DNA of 64,000 nt from NCBI RefSeq assembly GCF_023347275.1, contig NZ_CP094468.1, positions 1,426,001 through 1,490,000 of the forward strand, given 5' to 3'. Both the position numbers and the translations under genes were made by a program. Shown in pieces: positions 10,019 through 18,773 of the stretch. Each line of letters begins with the position of its first letter. The stretch's first letter is position 1. The notes below the pieces were generated by a model. The model did not search any database. It worked only from the letters and a program-made list of their open reading frames with translations, and was not told the DNA's origin. This stretch comes from Faecalibacterium sp. I3-3-89. GTDB taxonomy: Bacteria; Bacillota; Clostridia; Oscillospirales; Ruminococcaceae.

Positions 10019-10047
10019 AGGATAGCACAAACCGCCCGCAAAAGCAA
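10019..10047 (-). promoter_or_regulatory. promoter of rplS
   Basis: Minus strand: -35 TTGCTT (10042-10047), 17-bp spacer, -10 TATCCT (10019-10024). Upstream of the structured leader. Confidence 0.65.
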
Positions 10048-10102
10048 GGGTTTTATGCAAATTCATGCGGGAAATTTTCATTCCGGCCCCGCCGGGCCGT
10101 TC

Positions 10103-10747
10103 TTACTGAAACTTCTGCTTGTCCGCCGTCAGGAATTCGGTGCGCAGGATGGAGGCGCTCGCCGCAGACAGGCCGAATCTTGCTTCCAGCGCCGCCGTCA
10201 GCAGCGAAGGGTTCAGGTTCAGCTCCTGTGCAGCGGGCAGACAGACGGCAAAGCTCACGTCCTCCCCTTCCGGCTCAAGCGTGAGCGCGGGGACGTAGTC
10301 CTTCATCTCGACCATCCGGACGCCGCGCTTGCTCTTCTTCTCCACCGGCACGCTGTCGAGGGTGTTGTACTGCTCAAGCAGCGGCGCAGCAGAGGCCGGG
10401 TAGCGGATGCGGTAGCAGGCGTAGGCGATGGCGTCGGCCTTCATCTTTACCGGCTCCACCCGGTAGACCTCGATGCCAGTGGGCATGATGGCGTTCAGCG
10501 CCGTCTGCCACTGGGCAAAGTCGGGGGCTTCGGCCTCGGTCTTTACGTCCACGCATTCACACTCGCTCTCCTGCCCCAGCGAGAGCGGGCAGGCAAAGGT
10601 CATATAGATATGGGGGTTGAAGCCCAGTGTGTGCCACACCGGCAGTCCGCTGCGCTTGAGCACCCGCTGCATCACCCGCTGCAGATCCAGCAGGGAGATG
10701 TAGGAGGCTTCGTCCCTCTTCTTAAACGAGATCCTGACTGTAATCAA
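10103..10747 (-). CDS. DUF2344 / TIGR03936 radical SAM-linked protein
   Basis: The 214-residue protein matches the family that is fused to or encoded beside B12-binding radical SAM proteins: RISFKKRDEASYISLLDLQRVMQRVLKRSGLP at the start and GFNPHIYMTFACPLSLG soon after. The biochemical role is unknown; in fused homologs it is the C-terminal domain. Its start overlaps the radical SAM gene by 26 bp, which implies translational coupling. Confidence 0.88.
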   Translation of the reverse strand: MITVRISFKKRDEASYISLLDLQRVMQRVLKRSGLPVWHTLGFNPHIYMTFACPLSLGQESECECVDVKTEAEAPDFAQWQTALNAIMPTGIEVYRVEPVKMKADAIAYACYRIRYPASAAPLLEQYNTLDSVPVEKKSKRGVRMVEMKDYVPALTLEPEGEDVSFAVCLPAAQELNLNPSLLTAALEARFGLSAASASILRTEFLTADKQKFQ

Positions 10748-12587
10748 AGCACGGCCCTCCTAACAGATGATTGGCGCCGCAGCCGTGGCAGGCACGGTTG
10801 CAGGGCTGGGTGGTCTGGGCTGCGAGGGCCTTGTTGTACTCCCGCACCAGATATTCGTGGGTGATGCCATAGTCCATATGGCTCCACGGCGTCACCTCGT
10901 CCAGACCGATGGGGCGCTGGCAGTAGAACTTCGGGTCGATGCCCATGTCCTCGAAGACCTTCAGCCATGTGTCGTACTGGAAGCACTCCTCCCAGCCGTC
11001 GAAGTAGCAGCCCCGCTTGTAGGCCTCGAGGATGACCGGGGCCAAGCGGCGGTCACCCTTGGCGAAGACGCCCTCGAGGAAGCTGGTGGTGCTGTCGTGG
11101 TAGTTGACCTTGATCTTCCGGCTGTGGACGCTCTCCAGCAGATGCTTCTGCTTGGCCTTGAGCATTTCCTCGGTGTCCATGGGGACGAACTGGAAGGGAG
11201 TGTGGGGCTTGGGCACGAAGCAGGCGCAGCTGATGGTCACCTGCACGCCGCGGCCCTTGGCGTGCTTGGGGTTGGAGTAGTAGAGGTCCACCACCTTCTG
11301 GGCCGTCTCGGCGATGCCCTCGATGTCCTCCATCGTCTCGGTGGGCAGGCCCATCATGAAGTAGAGCTTGACGGAGGTGTAGCCGTTGGCGAAGGCCAGC
11401 GAGCATGTCTTCTCGATCTCGTCCCATGTGACGTTCTTGTTGATGACGTCGCGCAGGCGCTGGGTGCCGGCCTCGGCGGCAAAGGTCAGGCCGCTTTTGC
11501 GCACCTTGGTGGTCTTTTCGATGAGGCTCTGGGAGAAGTTGTCCATCCGCAGGGAGGGCAGCGACAGGCTGACGTGCTCTTTCGGTGCCCACTCGTTCAG
11601 GTCGTCCAGCAGCTCTTCCAGCTGGCTGTGGTCGGAGGTGGACAGGCTGGAAAGGCTCAGCTCCTCATAGCCGGTGTTGGCACAGAGGTCCTGCGCTGCC
11701 TTATTCAGCAGGCTGGCGTCGCGCTGGCGCATGGGGCGGTAGAGGAAACCGGCCTGACAGAACCGGCAGCCCCGCACGCAGCCCCGCAGCACCTCGACGC
11801 TGGCGCGGTCCTGGATCGCGCCCACCATGGGGACGACGAAGTTGGTCGGGGGTGCAAACTCGTTCAGGTCCTTGATGATGGCCTTGGTGACGACGGCCGG
11901 GATGCCCGGCTCGTTGGGGGTGATGGACTTGACGCGGCCATCCTCGCAGTATTCGACATCGTAGAACGCCGGGATATAGACGCCGGGAATTTTGGCGATG
12001 CGGCGCAGCAGCTCCTTCTTGGAGACTCCGCCCTCCTTCTTCGCCTTTTCGATCTCGGCACAGATACCGGGCAGCTGGTTCTCGCCCTCGCCCAGCTGGA
12101 TGACGTCGAAGAAATCCGCGATGGGCTCAGAGTTGCAGGCACAGGGGCCGCCTGCCACGATGAGCGGCCAGCGCTCGTCGCGGTCTTTCGAATAGAACGG
12201 GATGCCCGCCAGCTCCAGCATGGCGAGGATGTTGGTGTAGGACAGCTCATATTGGAGCGTGAAGCCCACGGCATCGAAGTCGGTGAGAGGGTCTTTGCTC
12301 TCCATCGTGTAGAGGGGCAGACCCAGACGCTCCATCTCCGCCTTCATATCCAGCCACGGCATGAAGGCGCGCTCGCACCACCAGTTCTTGTGGCTGTTCA
12401 GCAGCTCATAGAGTATCTTTTCGCCCAGAAAAGACATTCCCACTTCGTAGGTGTCCGGGAAGCAGAACGCAAAGCGGACGTCCACCTCATCTTTATTTTT
12501 ATACACGCTGCCCGGTTCGCCGCCGGTATAACGGCCCGGCTTCTGCACCCGGGACAGCGCTTCTTTCAGTTTCGGATCAAACATCAA
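10722..12587 (-). CDS. B12-binding-domain radical SAM protein (TIGR03960 type)
   Basis: The 621-residue protein has an N-terminal region of B12-binding type, the radical SAM cluster motif CVRGCRFCQAGF (residues about 270-282), a TIM-barrel core and a C-terminal cysteine-rich tail (CNRACHGCGANH) that could bind a second cluster. Members of this family are widespread in Clostridia next to DUF2344 and rplU/rplS-type ribosomal genes, but their product is not known. Two adjacent methionines begin the protein and either could be used. Confidence 0.9.
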   Translation of the reverse strand: MMFDPKLKEALSRVQKPGRYTGGEPGSVYKNKDEVDVRFAFCFPDTYEVGMSFLGEKILYELLNSHKNWWCERAFMPWLDMKAEMERLGLPLYTMESKDPLTDFDAVGFTLQYELSYTNILAMLELAGIPFYSKDRDERWPLIVAGGPCACNSEPIADFFDVIQLGEGENQLPGICAEIEKAKKEGGVSKKELLRRIAKIPGVYIPAFYDVEYCEDGRVKSITPNEPGIPAVVTKAIIKDLNEFAPPTNFVVPMVGAIQDRASVEVLRGCVRGCRFCQAGFLYRPMRQRDASLLNKAAQDLCANTGYEELSLSSLSTSDHSQLEELLDDLNEWAPKEHVSLSLPSLRMDNFSQSLIEKTTKVRKSGLTFAAEAGTQRLRDVINKNVTWDEIEKTCSLAFANGYTSVKLYFMMGLPTETMEDIEGIAETAQKVVDLYYSNPKHAKGRGVQVTISCACFVPKPHTPFQFVPMDTEEMLKAKQKHLLESVHSRKIKVNYHDSTTSFLEGVFAKGDRRLAPVILEAYKRGCYFDGWEECFQYDTWLKVFEDMGIDPKFYCQRPIGLDEVTPWSHMDYGITHEYLVREYNKALAAQTTQPCNRACHGCGANHLLGGPCFDYSQDLV

Positions 12588-12632
12588 GCTCCTCCATTTG
12601 ACAATACGGATTTCATGTTTCCTTATTGTACC

Positions 12633-13082
12633 CTATTTTGAGGAGGATTGCAACAGACAGCGCACCATCTGCGCCCCGTCCAGCGGCGGGATGGGCAGGA
12701 GATTGAATGCCCCGGTGAGGACGTTGGCCGCGAGAAAGGCGCTGTCCCGGATGGCAGCGTACTGCCCCATCCGCACCGCCCAGACAGCGGCCAGCAGAGC
12801 GTTCGTCCCCGGCCCGGCGGCAGCGAGAAGAAAGGTCTGCCCCCGGGTAAGGGCCTGCCCCCTCGTCCGCATACAAAAGCCGGTCATGGTCACTTCGATG
12901 ACCGGCAGGCGGCGGAAGAGGGCCAGATAGACGAGGATATGCCCCAGCTCATGGAGGACAGCGGCATACAGGCCGATGCGCAGAAAGCCGCTGGCGTCGG
13001 ACCAGAGCAGCAGATACAGCGCCCCGCAGAGCAAGAGCGGGTCACGGAAGACCAGCGGCCCTGCCCGGACGAGCCGCCTCAT
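12633..13082 (-). CDS. M50 site-2-protease-like membrane metallopeptidase (SpoIVFB-like)
   Basis: The 149-residue membrane protein carries the HELGH zinc motif within a hydrophobic helix (residues about 44-48) and later hydrophobic segments with NVLTGAFNLLPIPPLDG, the NPxPPLDG-like second motif with the third metal ligand. This is the compact intramembrane protease fold of SpoIVFB. Its ATG overlaps the stop of the upstream M23 gene by 4 bp. SpoIVFB in sporulators activates pro-sigma-K; whether that applies here is not known. Confidence 0.85.
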   Translation of the reverse strand: MRRLVRAGPLVFRDPLLLCGALYLLLWSDASGFLRIGLYAAVLHELGHILVYLALFRRLPVIEVTMTGFCMRTRGQALTRGQTFLLAAAGPGTNALLAAVWAVRMGQYAAIRDSAFLAANVLTGAFNLLPIPPLDGAQMVRCLLQSSSK

Positions 13083-13618
13083 GGCAGACCCAGCAGCGCC
13101 CCGGCGTCATAGCGGATGCCCTGCTCAAGAAGCTCGAAATGGAGGTGTGCCCCGGTGGAGCGGCCAGTCTCCCCTGCTGTGCCCAGCGGCTGGCCCGCCT
13201 GCACTACCTCCCCGGCCCGGACGAAGAGGTATTGGAGGTGGGCGTAAAGCGTCTCCTGCCCGCCACTGTGGCTCAGGCGGAGATAGTTGCCGTAGGTCGT
13301 GCTCCGCCGGGCGGCAGATACGACGCCGTCCATCGCGGCCAGCACCCGCGTCCCTTCCGCGCAGGCGAGGTCTGTGCCCCGGTGAAAGGTTTCTTCGCCG
13401 GTGAGGGGGTCGGTGCGCCAGCCGTAGGCGTCCGAGACGCGCCATCCATTCGTCCCCAGTGGGAAGCAGACGGCCTGCGTCGGCCGCACCCGTTCCAGCG
13501 AGCAGCCCTCCGGCGCAGTCTTGGCGGCACAGGCCCGCAGCACAGTCATACAGAACAAAACGGCGCAGAACGCCGCGAAGATGACCCACCCCTTTGTGCT
13601 CTGCTGTCTTGTCCGCAT
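13079..13618 (-). CDS. membrane-anchored M23 (LytM) domain protein, SpoIVFA/SpoIIQ-like
   Basis: The 179-residue protein starts with a transmembrane segment (GWVIFAAFCAVLFCMTVL) and ends with an M23 fold: FHRGTDLAC, a YAHL motif and HLHFELL. Both metal-binding H-x-x-x-D and H-x-H are present, so it may be an active endopeptidase. The frame is open upstream but AGGAGGG precedes the ATG at 13618. The pairing with an M50 gene in one overlapping unit mirrors spoIVFA-spoIVFB. Confidence 0.85.
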   Translation of the reverse strand: MRTRQQSTKGWVIFAAFCAVLFCMTVLRACAAKTAPEGCSLERVRPTQAVCFPLGTNGWRVSDAYGWRTDPLTGEETFHRGTDLACAEGTRVLAAMDGVVSAARRSTTYGNYLRLSHSGGQETLYAHLQYLFVRAGEVVQAGQPLGTAGETGRSTGAHLHFELLEQGIRYDAGALLGLP

Positions 13619-13672
13619 CGGCGTCCCTCCTGCTCTCTGCACTGTATGCAGCAGAAGGGGCAGCCAGAACAC

Positions 13673-13708
13673 AAAAAAGCTGCCGCCAGCTTTGGGGCTG
13701 ACGGCAGC
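13673..13708 (-). terminator. Rho-independent terminator after ppk
   Basis: GCTGCCGTCAGC and GCTGGCGGCAGC form a 12-bp stem with a CCCAAA-type loop, followed by TTTTTT on the minus strand. It begins 9 bp past the ppk stop. Confidence 0.88.
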
Positions 13709-13716
13709 AGGTCTCA

Positions 13717-15999
13717 TTATTTCCGGAAATATCCGAGCAGACGGCCCAGCAAGCCGGTGCTGCGGGAGCGGCTCTCGGTGACGACAACGGGCATGGGTGC
13801 AGGAGCGGCCTTCGCCTGCGGCTTTTCTGCCGGGGCGGGAGCGGCGGGCTGAGGTACAGCCTTTGCGAGTGCGGCAGGCTTCTCCGGGGCCTTGCTGGGC
13901 TTCGGCGGTTCAACGGGCGCAGCTGCCTTGTCCCGGGCGGTCCAGTCGTCCCGGAGAAGGTCGTACATCCCCATCTGGCTGTTCACCAGCGGCTCGCCGG
14001 GGGCGGGCTTGACCTTCTGGTAGCTGCCGTCCGGCTGCATCTCGCGGGCGTTGACGTTGTCGCTGAGCTGAAGCCGGAGGATGCTGTCCAGCTTTTCCTT
14101 CAGGACGGGGTCTTCCACCCGGACGCCCACCTCCACGCGGCACTCGGTGTTGCGGGTGAGGAAATCGCCGGAGGCGATATAGGTGCGGGTGTTGACCCCA
14201 TCGAAGAAGCTGTAGATGCGGCCATGCTCAAGGTAGCGGCCCACGAGACTGCGGATGTGGAGGTTCTCGGTCTTTCCGGGCACACCGGCGCGGACGCAGC
14301 AGATGCCACGGACGATCATGTCGATGCGGACCCCCGCACAGCTGGCCTCCTCGAGCTTCAGGATGATATCCCGGTCGGAGATGGAGTTGTTCTTGAGGAT
14401 CATGGAGGCCGGACGCCCCAGACGGGCGGCGTTGATGACCCGGTCCATCTCGTCCAGCAGGACGCTCTTGAATCGCAGCGGCGCCACCAGCATCTTTTCG
14501 CTCTCTTCCGTCAGCTTCTGCACAGCGAGGTTCTGGAAGACATTGGAAGCCTCCTCGCCGATGCCGAGGTCGGCGGTGATGAAGGAGTAGTCGGTATAAA
14601 GCTCACTGGTCTTCTCGTTGTAGTTGCCGGTGCCGATCTGGGTGATGTAGGAGTAGCCATGGGCGCTCTTTTTGGTGATGAGGGTCAGCTTGGAGTGCAC
14701 CTTGTAGTCGTCGAAGCCGTAGATGACGGTGCATCCCGCTTCCTCGAGGTGCTTCGACCAGTCGATGTTGTTCTGCTCATCAAAGCGGGCGCGCAGCTCC
14801 ACCAGCGCCACGACCTCCTTGCCGTTTTCGGCAGCCTCCACGAGGGCCTGCACGATCTGGGACTCCCGGGCCATCCGGTAGAGGGTCATCTTGATGGAGA
14901 TGACGTCGGGGTCCTGCGCGGCCTTTTTGAGCATCGCAATGAAGGGGCGGATGGACTGGTACGGATAGCTCAGCAGCACATCATGCTTTTCCACCTCGGC
15001 GGTGAGGTCGTAGTCCTGCGGAGGCAGCATGGGCCGGGCCGACGAATAGAACAGCTCCGGGTGTCCGTCGGACTCCATCCGGCTCGTGAGCTTGAAGAAG
15101 AAGCTCAGGTCAAGGGGGCTTTTCTGGACGAAGACCCGCTTGTGGGTCAGCTCGAGGCGGCTGCACAGCAGCTGCGTGACCTGCGGCGCGGCAGGGATGA
15201 CCTGCAGCCGCACCGCGGCCAGCTTGCGGCGGCGCTTGAGCAGGTCGGCCATGATCTCGCGGTAGTCGATGTCATGGTCCATCATCCCCTCTTTCACGTC
15301 GATGTCGGCGTTGCGGGTGACCCGGAAGAGGCACTTTTCCTGCACGTTCTCCTTACCGAAGATAAGAGCCGCATAGTGGAGCACCAGCTCTTCCGTCAGG
15401 GCAAAAAGCGTCTCGTTGTCCTTCCGGACGAGGTGCATCCGCTCCATCTGGCTCGAGATGGGCACGATGCCGAGGGTGTTCTCCGCAGAGTGCTTTTCGT
15501 GGAGGAGGACGCCGAGGTAGATCTCCTTATTGCGCAGGAACGGGAAAGGATGACGGCTGTCCACGATCTGGGGGCTGAGGATGGGGAAAAGCTCGCTCTG
15601 GAAATACTTTTTCCAGAAATGCTCGTCCTCCTTGGTCAGCTTATCGAAGTCCACCTTGCGGTAGCCGCAGGCGGCCAGATTTTCCAGCGCTTTGGCGTAA
15701 TATTTGTCGCAGTCCTCCTGAAGCTGGGCCGTCTTGGGCATGATGGCGGCAAGCTGCTCCTCCGCCGTCATGTTGGTCTTATTCTCCCGCTTCTCCTTCT
15801 TGCCGCGCATGAGGTTTGCCCGCTCTTGGAGCGAGCCGACGCGCACCATGAAGAACTCGTCCAGATTGGAGCCATAGATGGACAGGAACTTGAGCTGCTC
15901 GGCCAGCGGGACATTTTTATCCTTGCCCAGCACCAGCACGCGGCGGTTGAAATCCAGCCAGCTCAGTTCCCGGTTGATAAAGATGCTCTCTTCACTCAT
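13717..15999 (-). CDS. ppk: polyphosphate kinase 1
   Basis: PPK1 reversibly polymerises the gamma phosphate of ATP into polyphosphate. The 760-residue protein has the N-terminal FINRELSWLDFNRRVL motif, the catalytic-histidine segment DYKVHSKLTLIT, and the GTGNYNEKTSELYTDYSF segment of the phospholipase-D-like half. After about residue 690 comes a Pro/Ala/Lys-rich tail of roughly 70 residues that is not part of the canonical enzyme and may be disordered. It lies 34 bp after the ComEA-like gene. Confidence 0.96.
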   Translation of the reverse strand: MSEESIFINRELSWLDFNRRVLVLGKDKNVPLAEQLKFLSIYGSNLDEFFMVRVGSLQERANLMRGKKEKRENKTNMTAEEQLAAIMPKTAQLQEDCDKYYAKALENLAACGYRKVDFDKLTKEDEHFWKKYFQSELFPILSPQIVDSRHPFPFLRNKEIYLGVLLHEKHSAENTLGIVPISSQMERMHLVRKDNETLFALTEELVLHYAALIFGKENVQEKCLFRVTRNADIDVKEGMMDHDIDYREIMADLLKRRRKLAAVRLQVIPAAPQVTQLLCSRLELTHKRVFVQKSPLDLSFFFKLTSRMESDGHPELFYSSARPMLPPQDYDLTAEVEKHDVLLSYPYQSIRPFIAMLKKAAQDPDVISIKMTLYRMARESQIVQALVEAAENGKEVVALVELRARFDEQNNIDWSKHLEEAGCTVIYGFDDYKVHSKLTLITKKSAHGYSYITQIGTGNYNEKTSELYTDYSFITADLGIGEEASNVFQNLAVQKLTEESEKMLVAPLRFKSVLLDEMDRVINAARLGRPASMILKNNSISDRDIILKLEEASCAGVRIDMIVRGICCVRAGVPGKTENLHIRSLVGRYLEHGRIYSFFDGVNTRTYIASGDFLTRNTECRVEVGVRVEDPVLKEKLDSILRLQLSDNVNAREMQPDGSYQKVKPAPGEPLVNSQMGMYDLLRDDWTARDKAAAPVEPPKPSKAPEKPAALAKAVPQPAAPAPAEKPQAKAAPAPMPVVVTESRSRSTGLLGRLLGYFRK

Positions 16000-16033
16000 G
16001 ATGATTCCTCTTTCCTGCGAGGGGGGTCTCCCC

Positions 16034-16384
16034 TCAGCTCAGATAGACGAGGCCCTGCCATCCGTCTATCATATCCTGCGTAACGCCCGGCACCTGCGCC
16101 ACCTCGCCGAGGCTCCGGAAGGGGCCGTGGGTGAGGCGGTATTCCAAGATCGCTCTCGCCTTCTTTTCTCCGAGGCCGGGCAGGGTGGTCATCGCGTCCA
16201 CCCCGGCGGTGTTGAGGTCCACCCGGAAGGACTCCCGCAGCGCCTCCGGCGCGGACGCCGGAGCATCCTGCACCGGGGCGGGCGGCACGGCGTACCACAG
16301 TGCCAGCCCGACGATGCACGCTGCCGCCGCTGCTGCCAGCGCCAGAAAGCGGCGCTGGCGGGGCGCGGACATAGTTTCTTTCAT
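16034..16384 (-). CDS. ComEA-like helix-hairpin-helix DNA-binding protein
   Basis: The 116-residue protein has an N-terminal membrane anchor (FLALAAAAAACIVGLALWYAV) and a C-terminal ComEA helix-hairpin-helix domain (VDLNTAGVDAMTTLPGLGEKKARAILEYR...). ComEA proteins bind incoming DNA outside the membrane during transformation. No other com gene is adjacent. The ATG at 16384 is preceded by GGAGGG; the upstream open frame would run into a terminator hairpin and is not used. Confidence 0.85.
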   Translation of the reverse strand: MKETMSAPRQRRFLALAAAAAACIVGLALWYAVPPAPVQDAPASAPEALRESFRVDLNTAGVDAMTTLPGLGEKKARAILEYRLTHGPFRSLGEVAQVPGVTQDMIDGWQGLVYLS

Positions 16385-16409
16385 TGTACTAGAAATCCCT
16401 CCAAAAAGA

Positions 16410-16441
16410 AAGTCTCCTGCGGAAAATTTGCAGGAGACTTT
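16410..16441 (-). terminator. Rho-independent terminator after the HAD gene
   Basis: AAAGTCTCCTGC and GCAGGAGACTTT form a perfect 12-bp stem with a 9-base loop, followed by a T-rich stretch (TTTCTTTTT) on the minus strand. Confidence 0.88.
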
Positions 16442-16450
16442 ACACAATTT

Positions 16451-17284
16451 TTACGAAGCAGCTTCAGCACTTCGCACAAGGCCGTAGAAAAACTCTGCCG
16501 CCGCGCCGGTGTCGTGGTCGGTCAGGGTCGTCTGACTGGCGGCAAGGCGCAGCTCCACCGGGGCATCGGCCGGGACGACGCTCTGCCTAGCCTGACGGAC
16601 AAGCTCCAGCATCTGGCCGCATCCGGCGGCGACGGTGAGCTGGTCTGCGGTGCAGTTGATGGGCAGGCAGACCGCCCCCAGCATCGCCTCCGCCGAGACC
16701 GTGCCCGGCGTCAGCACCATGACGTCCATGCCGATGCGCTCCGAGCGCAGCATGGCGGCATTGTCCCCCAGCGCCCGTTCCAGCAGGGCCTGAATGGGCA
16801 GCTGCTGGCGGTCCTGATAGAGCAGGATGCGCAGCACGTCCTCGCCCCGGACATCGGCGGGGCTGCACAGGGTAAAGGGGGTGAACTCCCGGCGCAGATG
16901 GCGCTCAAGGGCGGTGCTCATCCGCAGCACACGGGTGGAGCCGTCGGCCATCTGCAGCGCGATGCCAAGCCCCACCGCAGCGGGCAGCTTCTTGAAGATG
17001 GACTCCTCACAGCCCGCGAAGCTGCACAGCGGCTGGCCGCCGCCCTCCGAGAACCGGTAGGCCAGCGTGCCGCCGCAGGTCAGCGCAGGCGCGGCGAGGC
17101 GCACCCCGCCCAGCACGGCGCGGACAGCCCGGGGCGAGCGCTGGGTGAAGACGGTCAGGCGGCCGCCCCGGCTGGAAAACAGCTGCAGCACGTCCCGGAC
17201 GACCTGCGGCATATTGCCGTCACCGGCCAAGAGAAGGTGGTCCAGATCGCAGAGCACGAGCGCAGAATCGAGAAGTTTTGTCAT
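16451..17284 (-). CDS. HAD-superfamily (Cof-type) phosphatase
   Basis: The 277-residue protein begins with the HAD nucleophile motif LVLCDLDHLLL (DxD) and has a large cap domain, as in Cof-type sugar-phosphate or cofactor phosphatases. The substrate is unknown. The frame is open 80 codons upstream, but that part overlaps rluD out of frame; AGGAGGGGG before the ATG at 17284 and a 4-bp overlap with the rluD stop fix the start. It is the last gene of the lspA-rluD-HAD unit. Confidence 0.85.
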   Translation of the reverse strand: MTKLLDSALVLCDLDHLLLAGDGNMPQVVRDVLQLFSSRGGRLTVFTQRSPRAVRAVLGGVRLAAPALTCGGTLAYRFSEGGGQPLCSFAGCEESIFKKLPAAVGLGIALQMADGSTRVLRMSTALERHLRREFTPFTLCSPADVRGEDVLRILLYQDRQQLPIQALLERALGDNAAMLRSERIGMDVMVLTPGTVSAEAMLGAVCLPINCTADQLTVAAGCGQMLELVRQARQSVVPADAPVELRLAASQTTLTDHDTGAAAEFFYGLVRSAEAAS

Positions 17285-18213
17285 ACAGTCCCCCTCCTGA
17301 GCGATGCGATAAAGTGGGTGAAATACTCCGGCAGCTCCGAATCGAAGCGGAGCTGCTCCCCCGTGATGGGGTGGATGAAGCCCAGCGTCTTGGCGTGGAG
17401 GCACTGGCCGTGGAGCTTGGTGATGCAGTTGTGCGGGCCATACACAGGGTCGCCCGCCACGGGGTGCTGGATGGACGCCATATGGACGCGGATCTGGTGG
17501 GTGCGGCCCGTCTTGAGGCGGCACTCCAGCAGGGTGAAGCCCCCGAAGCGCTCCAGCACCTTGTAGCCGGTGTAGGCATACTTGGTGTGCGGCTCGCTGG
17601 CCGGGTAGACCGCCATCTTTTTGCGGTCGGTCTTGGAGCGGCCCAGATTGGCCTCCACAAAGCCCTCGTCCTGTGCAAAGCCGCCGTAAACGACGGTCTG
17701 GTAGGCCCGCTCCACGCTGTGAACGGCCATCTGCTGGGACAGGCCGATGTGGGTGGCGTCGTCCTTCGCCACCACCAGCAACCCGCTGGTGTCCTTGTCG
17801 ATGCGGTGGACGATGCCGGGGCGTATCTCGCCGCCGATGCCCGAGAGGCTGCCCTTGCAGTGCCAGAGCAGGGCGTTCACCAGCGTGCCGTCCGGGTTGC
17901 CCGGGGCCGGATGGACCACCATCCCCTTGGGCTTGTTCACCACCAGAAGATGGTCGTCCTCATACACGATGTCCAGCGGGATGTCCTGCGGCACGGCCTC
18001 GATGGGCTTTGCGTCGGGGATCTCCAGCAGGATGGTATCCCCCGCCTTGAGCTTGAGGCTCTTGGCGATGCTCCTGCCGTTGCAGAGCACATGGCCCTCG
18101 GCCACGAGGCCCTGCAGCGCGCTGCGGGAAAGCCCGGTGTCCTCCCCGCTGAGGAAGCGGTCGATGCGCTGGCCTGCGGCCTCCGCCTCCACGATAAATT
18201 CACGCTGTTCCAT
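17281..18213 (-). CDS. rluD: RluA/RluD-family 23S rRNA pseudouridine synthase
   Basis: The 310-residue enzyme has an N-terminal S4 RNA-binding domain (RIDRFLSGEDTGLSRSALQGLV) and the catalytic HRIDKDTSGLL motif carrying the essential Asp, followed by KTGRTHQIRVHM. This composition is that of RluD-like synthases which modify large-subunit rRNA; the exact uridine is not predictable. It follows lspA by 3 bp, the lspA-rluD order common in Firmicutes. Confidence 0.92.
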   Translation of the reverse strand: MEQREFIVEAEAAGQRIDRFLSGEDTGLSRSALQGLVAEGHVLCNGRSIAKSLKLKAGDTILLEIPDAKPIEAVPQDIPLDIVYEDDHLLVVNKPKGMVVHPAPGNPDGTLVNALLWHCKGSLSGIGGEIRPGIVHRIDKDTSGLLVVAKDDATHIGLSQQMAVHSVERAYQTVVYGGFAQDEGFVEANLGRSKTDRKKMAVYPASEPHTKYAYTGYKVLERFGGFTLLECRLKTGRTHQIRVHMASIQHPVAGDPVYGPHNCITKLHGQCLHAKTLGFIHPITGEQLRFDSELPEYFTHFIASLRRGTV

Positions 18214-18216
18214 GCT

Positions 18217-18693
18217 TCAGCGCTCCTTCGAGGGCTTGTCGTCCACCTCTTCCAGCAGGATGACCAGCACCCAGAGCGCCACACCGACGCAGACGCAGAT
18301 GTCGGCAAAATTGAAGACCGCAAAGTCGATGAACAGAGGGTTGATGTAGTCCACGACCTCGCCGTTGAGCACCCGGTCGATGAGGTTGCCGATGCCGCCC
18401 GCCAGCACGAGGATGAACGCCGTCTGCTGCAGCAGCTTGCCCCGGCTGCGGAAGAACAGCATATAGGCCACCAACAGCAGCGCGGCGGTGGTGGTGAGGA
18501 TGAGGAAGAGCTGCCTGCCGCTGAGCAGGCTGAAGGCCATGCCCTGATTGAGCACGAAGCGCAGCTCCAACACATGGGGGATGAGGGTGATGGACTCCAC
18601 CGGAGCCAGCGCCTGAACGGCCCAGAGCTTGATGGCCTGATCGATGCCCACCAGCGCGGCCACACAGACCAGATTCAGAATGACGTATGCCAT
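18217..18693 (-). CDS. lspA: lipoprotein signal peptidase (signal peptidase II)
   Basis: LspA removes lipoprotein signal peptides in the membrane. The 158-residue protein has four hydrophobic segments, VLNQGMAFSLL, and the two catalytic-aspartate motifs GNLIDRV and FNFADICV. The start at 18693 gives a conserved N-terminus (MAYVILNLV); longer open frame upstream runs through the ileS terminator. Only 26 bp separate it from that terminator, so its promoter probably lies inside or just after the 3' end of ileS. Confidence 0.94.
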   Translation of the reverse strand: MAYVILNLVCVAALVGIDQAIKLWAVQALAPVESITLIPHVLELRFVLNQGMAFSLLSGRQLFLILTTTAALLLVAYMLFFRSRGKLLQQTAFILVLAGGIGNLIDRVLNGEVVDYINPLFIDFAVFNFADICVCVGVALWVLVILLEEVDDKPSKER

Positions 18694-18719
18694 AGTTTCT
18701 CCCAACGCTTGATTTTTTG

Positions 18720-18757
18720 AAAAAGGCGGCGCCCCCTTTTGCGCCGGGTGCGCCGCC
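18720..18757 (-). terminator. Rho-independent terminator after ileS
   Basis: GGCGGCGC and GCGCCGCC close an 8-bp GC stem around an inner GC-rich loop, followed by TTTTT on the minus strand. It lies directly after the ileS stop. Confidence 0.82.
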
Positions 18758-18773
18758 AGAGATCTAAAATGGA

